Below, piece after piece: positions 56,406 through 64,000 of a DNA stretch of 64,000 nucleotides (position 1 is the first letter of the stretch; each line of letters starts with the position of its first letter). Below the pieces are notes generated by a model. The model ran no database searches and was not told the DNA's origin. It saw nothing but the letters and a program-made list of their open reading frames with translations. Source of the DNA: Capsaspora owczarzaki ATCC 30864 (lineage: Eukaryota; Opisthokonta; Filasterea); NCBI RefSeq assembly GCF_000151315.2, contig NW_011887292.1:537534-601533 (forward strand). The letters run 5' to 3'. The position numbers and the translations under genes are program-made.

Positions 56406-58985
56406 CGCTTCACCCTTTTGTCGCACAGTGCTCGATTTGGCATTTTCATCCATCTGCGGTTGCGCCTGTGCCCGTCACATGGCACATTTGGGCCTTCTTT
56501 CTGCCAAACAACGCACGCCGCTTTTGACATTCCTCGCTTCATTGGAGCTTTCTCTCTGCCAAGCACGGCCCTGTACGGATTGGGGATTTGAGGCAATAGT
56601 GGGGAAGGGGGAAAGCTGGGAACACCAAAAAAAAAAAAAAAAAAAATCCTAGAAAAAAAATGTCAAGTCAGTTGACATCCTGTTGGTATTGGTTTGCTTC
56701 GCTACCACCGCGCAACATCACACAGATATGGCAAAATCATCGCATTGTTTGGGTGATTTGCTATTGGGGACCCTTGTGCTTTTTCCATTTGCTGTTGTCT
56801 TTTTGTGGGATGTTCTCCGACGGCAATTAGCACTTCCCACCACATGTCTTGCTCCTGCATTGCGGCTTGCGATTGATTGTACGATGCGTTCATTGGTGCA
56901 TATGAACGCTCGTCCTCCTTTGATTTTGGTGGTTGGCGCATGTTCGCGCGCATGCCTCGGGATCAAAAGTGTGCCTCGACTCACTTTCACCACCTCCACA
57001 GCTGGTACCATGGCAGACTCTCCCGTGGACAAACTGAAAGCTTGCTCCAGGGCAAACCCAACGGCTGCTTCCTCATTCGTGACAGCACCTCGTCACTGGG
57101 CGACTACGTCCTGTCCGTCAGCGAGAGTGGCCGAGCAAGCCATTACATTGTTGCCGCTCGAGGCAATAGCTACATCATTGGTGATCAACAGTTTCGCGAC
57201 CTGCCGCATGTCATTGAGTTTTACAAGAAGCAAGTGCTGGATACGACCATTCTTACACATGCAGTAGACGTGGTAAGTGTCTCTTTTTCTCGCTTTGGGG
57301 ATTTTTATGCCTTGTCCCTTGCTCAGGCCCTCACGCTGTTTGGGTGTGACTTTTGCTCGTTTTCAGGACAACCCGCACGGCACGTTCGGGGGCACTCCCA
57401 GTGGAGTCTTGGCCACCGTTCGTGCTACACACGATTTCCCTGGCACAGATCGCGAAGATTTGCCGTTTGCGCGCGGCGAAATTCTTCAGGTCTTGCGCAA
57501 AAACGACGAAAATTGGTGGCATGCGCAGAACGCTCAAGGCCGAACGGGTGCCATTCCTTGCACTTATGTGACCGTACGTCCAACGCGCGCATGCACACAA
57601 CACAACGAGGCGTATCTGAGGCGCTTTGCTGACCTGATGTTCTCGTCTTTGCTTGCTGCAGGTAATCCAATCATCGACTTCGTTTGCACCGCCAGTACCA
57701 GACACACCTCGCCCGGCTTCCAACAGTATTGGCTCCCGAGGATCCTCTCGTTTGGAGCGCTCTCAATCCACCATCGGTCCCCCGGACGGCTTGACTTTCG
57801 GCAGCCGCTTGGTCCGTTCGACCTCGGACGCGCCACCACCAGTACGTTGTGTCCCGTTTTTTATTTACACAATTTTTTCATGCGTCTCATTTTTTTGCAT
57901 TGGCACTTGCCTTCCTGTTGCCCCACCCCCCGGTATCTCGTACGCATCCAGGGATTTGACGCCAATATGAGTCGCACCGCCTCACTGCGCCGTGGCTCGA
58001 CTGCCACCGACGCAAACTACATCAAGAAAGTGGTCAAAGTTTACGACGAAAAGGGCCTGTTTAAGGCCATTACTGTTTCTCCCGCGCTCTATCTTTGCAA
58101 GGATGTGCGAGAAGCCGCCATGCAAAAGTTTGTTCTGACAGGCCCCAGGTGGATCTTGTACGAGCAGCTCAAGGACGGAGGTACGGGCTGCGCTGTTGTT
58201 TTTTTTTCTCGTCAAGTTGTCTTCCCTGTTTGTGGGTGCGTCGACTCACTGCCACCCGTGTGACATTTGGTGACAGAGCGCCTCTTGAATGACAATGATA
58301 ATATTTTGGAACTGGTCCTTGCGTGGGGCAATCAAGAATTCCGATTAATCATCCGGCAAGCCAAGGACAATGTTGCGAGCGGTCTTCGGTCGCCAAAGGT
58401 ATGATGCTATTCGGATCAGATTTCGAGGAGGGCCTTTTCCGATCGATGGTGATTCGTACCTCGTTTGTGGCTGACTCTGGCTGTTTCTGTTTCCTTTCCG
58501 TTTTCTGTTTTCTGTTTTCTATTTCCTTTCTGTTCTGGTCTTGTGCGTGCTTAGCTTCCCCAGCAGTCAGAGTTTACTCCATCAAAACCGCTCGACCCTC
58601 GCGTGGTTGCCCAGGCGGTTGCCATCATGAACCGAGTCCCCAATGCTTACGACACGTCGGCGCTCTCGTTCAGCGTACGGGGCTGCTTCCTCGTCGTTGT
58701 GTTGCTTTTTTTTTTGCTTTTTTTTTTCTTTTTTTTTTTTTTTTTTTTGCTCACGCCTCTCCTCCCCTTCTTCGCTTGTAGGTTGGCGATATTATTGACG
58801 TCATTGAAATGAGCGATACCGGCCTATGGAAGGGTATCGCACACGGAAGAACTGGGCATTTCCCCATGACGGCTGCAAGCCTGATTGAAGCTGGGCTCGG
58901 TGTGGGGCGGTTGCAAACATCGTCCTCCACTGGTGACATGAACGGGGAATTTGATTCAATGCTTGATCAGTTGAAGACGTTCTGA
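55919..58985 (+). CDS. CRK-like adaptor: SH2-SH3-RA-SH3
   Basis: Nine exons close in frame: 55919-55949, 56060-56189, 57002-57272, 57367-57573, 57662-57841, 57952-58180, 58277-58398, 58555-58674 and 58782-58985. They give about 497 residues (human CRK 304). SH2 at about 55-145 (WYHGRLSRGQTESLLQ, FLIRDS with the phosphate-binding Arg, GDYVLSVSESGRASHYI, LPHVIEFYKKQVLDTT). SH3N at about 158-212 (ATHDFPGTDREDLPFARGEI, WWHAQN). A Ser/Pro linker. RA domain at about 297-387 (KKVVKVYDEKGLFKAITVS, VREAAMQKFVLTGPRWILYE, FRLIIRQ). SH3C at about 407-467 (IMNRVPNAYDTSALSFSVGD, GRTGHFPMTA), which matches the CRK SH3C signature RVPNAYDKTAL. CRK links pYxxP sites to RasGEFs and DOCK proteins. The RA insertion is not part of animal CRK as I know it. 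Exon 2-3 spans an 812-nt intron. Confidence 0.9.
56190..57001 (+). other. Long second intron of the CRK-like gene
   Basis: It begins GTAAGT and ends CCACAG right before the SH2 tryptophan. It contains T runs (56206-56223 and 56370-56405) and an A run (56627-56646). No alternative exon is evident, although 56880-57001 stays open in the SH2 frame and could give a longer alternative N-terminus. Confidence 0.75.
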
Positions 58986-59571
58986 CGCTCGACTCCCATT
59001 TTCCTTATTATTGCAAGGGTCGGTCCTCTTGTGCGTCTCGCTGCTGCTTTATCGTGTTTCAAGAATGAACAGTTTTGCTGCTGCTTTATCGTGTATCAAG
59101 AATGAACAATGTTGCTGACTTGTGCTTGACTCGCACCCGCCATTCAGTCGAGACTTTTCGCCAAAAACTCTCCCCCCTGTTTCGATTGACTCAAAGCTAC
59201 GCCAATGGCACTGCTTGTCAGTTATAAAACGAGAAAGTACGAGCCATAAAATCTATTTGTTTTACGGGAAGGGAAAACAAGCACGCCAGTTGGGCAATAA
59301 AGGCACACACACGGCAACCAAATATACACGCAAGACTACAAACAAACAAACAAACAAAAAAAAGCAAAGGTAAATGGCAAAAATCAGGACGCGAAAACAC
59401 AACAACAACGAAGAGCCGGTGATGACAGAGTCACCACAGCCAAACAGACAAGGGGAATCAATCACGCACAAAAAAAATGCAAAACAGGTATCAAAAGAGT
59501 AAGGAGAGGGGGACCGATTTGGTCACGGAATCGGCAAAAGCCCTTGCTCGTGAGCAAAAAACATTGCCAAT
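58986..59571. other. Intergenic: facing 3' ends of CRK-like and RasGEF genes
   Basis: About 590 bp. A short direct repeat (ttgctgctgctttatcgtgt-like, near 59036-59060 and 59074-59096, each followed by caagaatgaaca) stands out. A CAAA repeat occurs at 59339-59357. No gene is visible. Confidence 0.5.
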
Positions 59572-62178
59572 TTACGACACTTGCATGGAAGGGCGGCGAA
59601 TGGGGTCTTCCGGTGCATTTTCGTAACTCTTCATTTGCTTGTTGAGCGTTGGCAAGTCACGAATAATGCGGGCATTCTGCAGGTAGTTCTGGACGTGGTG
59701 CTTTGGCTCGAGGGTCTTGTACTGGTCGCGGCCATAATCGTACATCTTGTAGATAATCTTGGAAATCATGCGAAGCTTGTCAAAGTTGACCATTTCGTTG
59801 ACGAGCCTGGGGTTGCCGTCGTTGATAAACACGAGATCTTTCAAGTAGACGGGGAGGAAAGGAAGCACTGGCTCGTTTGGCTTAATGTTCGCGATTGCCT
59901 CGCGGTAGGCACGCATGTTGCGGCTGGGGTTCATAATCTGCTCGATGCGCTCCTTGGCCTTGATCACCGCTGCTGGCAACAAGTCCCAAGCGGCCTTCAG
60001 CTTTCGGATGACTGGGAAGTGCAAGCCACCCATGACAGAGAAGACAGAGTAAAAGTTGTTGAGGGCGAGGCAGTGCTTGGCGACCATGATGAACTTGGCA
60101 ATCAGATCGGCTTGCGACTTGGCATCGCGACCGCCGTACACAATCTCCGAAGCCACCCAGAAGCTCTCAGTGTCAAAGCGGAGAATAAAGTTGCTGAGGA
60201 AGGGCGCATACTGCGTGCGCTCGCGGTCCTTGGGAGTCCATAGCTGGTGCACAAACTCGAGCGGATGAATGTTTTGATAGAGACCAGAGTCGAACAGCGT
60301 CATTTGCTCGGCCAAGTCCTTCGCCTCGAGTTGGGTGACAATCGAATCGAGGACCTTGACTTTGCGCTCCGTGTTGAGCGCCTCGGCAGAGGCCAGAGTT
60401 TTCTCCCAGTCGGCATCGTTCTTGTCGAGCGTGTCCTTGATGTACTTGTAGGCGATCGTGTAGCCGGAATGCAGAATTTCGGGGACAAAGTCGTGCAGCG
60501 CCTGGTACAGCCGAGTGTTGTCCTTGAAATCGGGCCAGTGGTGCTGCGTCCACTCCAAAAGCACCTTGAGCACCTTGGTTTGAATTGGACGCTTCCACTT
60601 TTGGTAGTACTGCATGTCTTCTGCGGTCGGATTTTCTTCGGGCAGAATGTTAAAGCGACCGACGAGCATGTCGAACAGGTCCATCGGCTCCATGTATTGG
60701 CGATAGGTCAGCAAGACGACGTCAACGTAGCCGGGCTCGAGCTCATTCTCATCGGCCAGACGCTCGACAAGGTTGGTGGGCAGACCGGCGAGAACGGTCG
60801 GGGCCAGAACAGATCCTTCGGTGGACTGGAGCACCATGACCTGCTTGCCGTTCTCGTAGACATAGACGGTGCGCACATTGGGATCTTGGGTTGCGGCAGC
60901 GAGGAACGGATCCGTGATTTGCGCCGCGAGCATTTCTTCGTCGACAGGGTTGACCTGGTCGCCAAAGATGACGCTGGCCTCCTGCTTCTTGTCGCGCATG
61001 CGCTTGGACATGGACATGTAGAAGGTCGAGCCACGGCGTCCCGATATTACTGCATGCGCGCCACCCGATGCTGGGGCTGCGGGGTCCTTGACAGTCGCGC
61101 CGTTGGCCGCGCGATACGTGACAAGGGTTGATTCGGAAAGGTGACGCTTGACGTTTTGGCGTTTCATGGTGTCGCTGCCAGATTCCTCCGACACATGGGG
61201 CTCGGGAGAGCCAGGTGCCGCCGATGCAGCCGCAGCGGCCGCGGCAGCCGCCGACGCAGCAAGGCTATTTGAGCTCGATTCGTTCGACAGGGCTGCATCC
61301 TCGGTGCTGTTGTGACGGCCAGACGCTGCGCTGGCAGCAGAGTTGGCAGCGGCCTCGGACATGGCCGCGGAAACGGCAGAGTAGACGCTCGATGACTCGA
61401 CGGACGAGTCACCTTCCGAGTGCTGGAAGCTCGAGAGGTCGGCGTCGGCCTCGGCGTCGCCTTCCGGGACCCACTTGGTCTTGGGGAAGGCCGTCTCTGC
61501 AACTCGGACCTCGGTGTGCTTCTTGCTGGGTGCAGAAAGCGTCCATCGGTAGACCGACTTGAGCCAGTCAACCACGCCAAAGATGGCTGCAATCCACTCC
61601 TTCTTGTCTGCTTCGGACGAGCACTTGAACGTGTAGTGGAAGGACTCGCCAAAGCGCACGTCAAACTTGAGTGCGTGGTCGTGAACGTTCGACGGCGTCT
61701 CTTGCAAGACCATGCTCTTGAGAAGAATCGGGAAGCCGACAGGGACGCCCTTCGGTGCGCCAGTCTTGGTCTTTGCGGGGCCCTTGCCGGCCTTGTAGCA
61801 GAACAGAATGTCGCTGAACAAGAGCAGCTGCACGCCGCCGCGATGCTTCTCGCCCTTGTTGAGGCCTGCGTCCTTGGACTCGCCCTTCGAGGACGGCGAC
61901 TGTGGGACTGGGATGTCCGGGGTGGCCGCAATGCCCTCAATGCTGTTCAAGTCCTTGAGCTTGGCAAGCGCCGAGTGGTACGGTGGCACGTCCACCGTGA
62001 CGGAACGCAGCTCGCCGTTTCGCAGCAAAAATCGTGCGCCCTGCGAGAGGTCAAAGTCCTCGAGGTTGGTAAAGTCGACCAGATCGCGCAGCTCGGCCTG
62101 GTCGATGGTGACTGCCTTGCCGCCCTTCTTGGGCGCTCCCAAGTTTGCGACAGACGCCTTCTTGGACAGGGAAGCCAT
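59572..62178 (-). CDS. Ras guanine-nucleotide exchange factor with PH-like domain
   Basis: Single exon, 868 residues from the ATG at 62178. The N-terminal 230 residues contain a PH-like region (RFLLRNGELRSVTV, GGVQLLLFSDILFCYKAG, FKCSSEADKKEWIAAIFGVV). An Ala/Ser-rich linker follows. The RasGEF N-terminal (REM) module starts near residue 430 (YVDVVLLTYRQYMEPMDLFD, KVLKVLLEWTQHHWPDF). The CDC25 catalytic domain covers about 610-850: LAEQMTLFDSGLYQNIHPLE, FILRFDTESFWVASEI, FIMVAKHCLALNNFYSVFSV, PVLPFLPVYLKDLVFINDGN and VNFDKLRMISKII. It should activate a Ras/Rap-type GTPase at membranes. No classic CRK-binding PxLPxK motif is visible. The frame is open for 230 codons upstream, but that part is T-rich simple sequence and is excluded. 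Confidence 0.92.
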   Translation of the reverse strand: MASLSKKASVANLGAPKKGGKAVTIDQAELRDLVDFTNLEDFDLSQGARFLLRNGELRSVTVDVPPYHSALAKLKDLNSIEGIAATPDIPVPQSPSSKGESKDAGLNKGEKHRGGVQLLLFSDILFCYKAGKGPAKTKTGAPKGVPVGFPILLKSMVLQETPSNVHDHALKFDVRFGESFHYTFKCSSEADKKEWIAAIFGVVDWLKSVYRWTLSAPSKKHTEVRVAETAFPKTKWVPEGDAEADADLSSFQHSEGDSSVESSSVYSAVSAAMSEAAANSAASAASGRHNSTEDAALSNESSSNSLAASAAAAAAAAASAAPGSPEPHVSEESGSDTMKRQNVKRHLSESTLVTYRAANGATVKDPAAPASGGAHAVISGRRGSTFYMSMSKRMRDKKQEASVIFGDQVNPVDEEMLAAQITDPFLAAATQDPNVRTVYVYENGKQVMVLQSTEGSVLAPTVLAGLPTNLVERLADENELEPGYVDVVLLTYRQYMEPMDLFDMLVGRFNILPEENPTAEDMQYYQKWKRPIQTKVLKVLLEWTQHHWPDFKDNTRLYQALHDFVPEILHSGYTIAYKYIKDTLDKNDADWEKTLASAEALNTERKVKVLDSIVTQLEAKDLAEQMTLFDSGLYQNIHPLEFVHQLWTPKDRERTQYAPFLSNFILRFDTESFWVASEIVYGGRDAKSQADLIAKFIMVAKHCLALNNFYSVFSVMGGLHFPVIRKLKAAWDLLPAAVIKAKERIEQIMNPSRNMRAYREAIANIKPNEPVLPFLPVYLKDLVFINDGNPRLVNEMVNFDKLRMISKIIYKMYDYGRDQYKTLEPKHHVQNYLQNARIIRDLPTLNKQMKSYENAPEDPIRRPSMQVS

Positions 62179-64000
62179 GTTTTGGGGGAGGGAGGGGGGG
62201 GGAAGTTGTTGAGCTATGAGAGAGAGAGGGAGACGGTGAAGTGAAGGGAGAAACAAAAAAAAAACAGTGAGCAAAGTTAACAGTGAATGGAAGTCATGTC
62301 CAAAGAAGAAGACAACCAAGTGTGAAAGGGGGAAAAACAAACGCTGTGTGTTAGGAAAGGAAAAGTGATGATGGGAGGCAGAGGGCGTCTGAGTGCGAAC
62401 AGAGTGCTCATCGTAGCCAGTCGAAGATTTAGACAGTTTAGACAGTGGAAGGGACACGCCAAAAAAAAAAAAAAAAAAAAAAATACCAATCTTAATGGAA
62501 AACAAAAGAAAAAAAAAACTCCAATAAATACAAAAAAATAGAAATAATAATAATTCGATTTTTTTTGTGTGTGTGTAGTTGCGGCTTTTTGTGTTTGGGT
62601 TTGTTGTTTGTTGTGTGAAGGGGGGGGTTGGAGCTGGGTGACAAAGAGGCAAGTACAAGGAAATGGAAGTGGGAGGAGCAGTGAGGGGGAGGGAGGAGAA
62701 GGCACAGAGGTTGAAGCGCGAGAGTGGGTAACAAACAAATAAGAATAGTAAAAATAATAAAAATAATAAAAATAATAATAAAAAATAATAGGGAAGATGG
62801 CGTTGACGCTCGCGACCGTGACAGATGCGTGCCAGGTGAGGAGGCGCCCACAGTGCTTGTTGCACCACTGATCAAGCTGGGTAACAGAGTAGCACAGTAA
62901 CACGGGGGGGGGACGGTCGAAAGGGCATCGGCATAGAGCCAGCAGATTTTTGACTCGCAAAAACAATAATGATCAAAAAAATAATAAGAGAAAAAAAAAG
63001 AGAAAAAAAATACATCAAATAAATAAAAGTGATGATGCGAAGCGTTCCGTTGACCAAGTGTGCGGCCAATGGCCAGAGCGAGCTCACACAGCCACCAACC
63101 CAGCAGGTTGCAAGACGCAAAGCCAGACACTGGATCAGTCGCGGTCGCAGGAGGCGGCAGACGCGTCGAGATGGCCAGCGAACAAGCTGATCCCGACTAT
63201 TGTGTGTTTTTTGTGTTTTTTTTTTTGTTTTTTTTTTTTGGTTTTTTTTTTTTTGGGCACAGAATTCTTCTCCCTGTTGTGAAGTGGAGAACTCGACCCC
63301 CCCCCCCCGCCCGCCCCTTCTGCACGCCCGTCTCCCATCTCTCCCATCTCCCTTCATCGATGATTCGCTTAGAGGCGTCGTCCTTCCACTCGCTCGGAAT
63401 TGTCAACAGAGGAGGAGAGCAAAACAACGACATGAAAAAAGCGAAAACTTACAAAAAAAAAAAAAAAAAAAAAGAGAAAAGAAACCAAAAAAAAAAAAAA
63501 AAAAGAATGAACTGATTGTCAAGTTGTGCAACACAAAGTGGCGAATGCCAGCTGTGTTGCTCGTGCACTGTGTCAGAGCACTTGTAGATTTTTACAGTCA
63601 AAAGTAAGATCTAGGCGAGGGCGCGAGGGGGGGGCGGGTGAATTGTTCAACCGAAAGCGAAATCTCCTGAAAAAAGCGCGCTTGCACCTTTTGGAACAGA
63701 TTTGGGATTCTGAGAGACAACATGAAAGCAACCAGTCATAGACTTCAGTAGAACAGCACCATGGCCTGAATACCACTACCGCCCTCGATGCACTGTTGGC
63801 CTTATGCTCGGCGTTCTGTGATTGTGAACTTTCTTCAGCCAGTTCAAAACAAACTGTGCACTGATTGTTCACGCTCTTCGCCATCCTCCCTCGATAAACA
63901 ACGATGAAGAAATCACGCAGTCATCAAGGCGGATGATGGTTCATTTACAAAACAGCGTGTGCCGGGGCATCAAAGGCAACTTCTTCATCGGTTCATCAGC
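62179..64000. other. Upstream of RasGEF to window end, no supported gene
   Basis: About 1.8 kb. It contains many homopolymers (A runs at 62461-62483, 63457-63473 and 63487-63504; G/C runs at 62905-62911 and 63298-63308; T runs at 63223-63254) and AAT repeats (62750-62789). Minus-strand frames at 63573-63884 have a good ATG (MAKSVNNQCTVCFELAEESS) but no recognised domain. The start of another gene may lie at the window edge. Confidence 0.4.

Noticed and set aside
63573-63884. Minus-strand frame starting MAKSVNNQC near the window end
   Set aside because: Has an ATG but no family similarity, no clear splice continuation and lies in simple-sequence surroundings.

Overview
The window is eukaryotic nuclear DNA from a compact, gene-dense genome: 20 protein genes in 64 kb, about one per 3.2 kb, with no RNA gene, CRISPR array or transposon that I can support. 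Most genes carry short GT-AG introns (about 60-120 nt, often with long T tracts before the AG), GC-rich exons and short intergenic spacers. The gene content points to a unicellular holozoan, a close relative of animals, and the density and gene set fit a filasterean such as Capsaspora. Supporting genes are a CRK-type SH2/SH3 adaptor, a LARGE-type glycosyltransferase, BTBD10/KCTD20, ZCCHC14, CNTD1 and a receptor with many tyrosine motifs in its tail. The organism call is an inference; I could not search a database.

Layout. 26-3055 fimbrin (+); 3439-6362 CDC45 (-); 7442-12550 a 25-exon leucine-rich-repeat receptor (+); 13156-14823 BUD13 (-); 15091-16645 mitoribosomal mS41-like IGR protein (+); 16934-21118 proteasome RPN1 (-); 21421-22542 an unknown small membrane protein (+); 22892-24886 membrane metallophosphoesterase (-); 25487-28973 glycogen synthase (+); 29246-30391 UBE2Q-like E2 with a PBZ zinc finger (-); 30449-32728 BTBD10/KCTD20 (+); 33003-36802 LARGE (+); 37021-38931 CNTD1-like cyclin (+); 39402-43107 G-protein alpha (+); 43498-46135 MFAP1 (+); 46727-49474 ZCCHC14-like (+); 49833-52770 tandem-PH scaffold (-); 53501-54115 thioredoxin-fold ER protein (-); 55919-58985 CRK-like adaptor with an extra Ras-association domain (+); 59572-62178 PH/RasGEF (-). 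From 62179 to the end I see no gene that I can support. Exon joins were worked out by hand from splice signals, reading frame and family similarity, and nearly all close in frame.

How the genes relate. Most are unlinked housekeeping genes (replication, splicing, proteasome, glycogen, actin). A second group fits a phosphotyrosine/Ras/G-protein theme: the LRR receptor tail holds YxxP, YxN, NPxY and ITIM-like sites, the CRK-like adaptor would read YxxP, the PH scaffold has repeated Y-acidic-D-V sites, and a RasGEF and a G-alpha lie nearby. That they act together is my inference, not something the DNA shows. The most notable architectures are CRK with an RA domain between its SH3 domains, the E2-PBZ fusion, the one-repeat-per-exon LRR receptor with a recent internal duplication, and a redox-dead AGR/TXNDC12-like protein.
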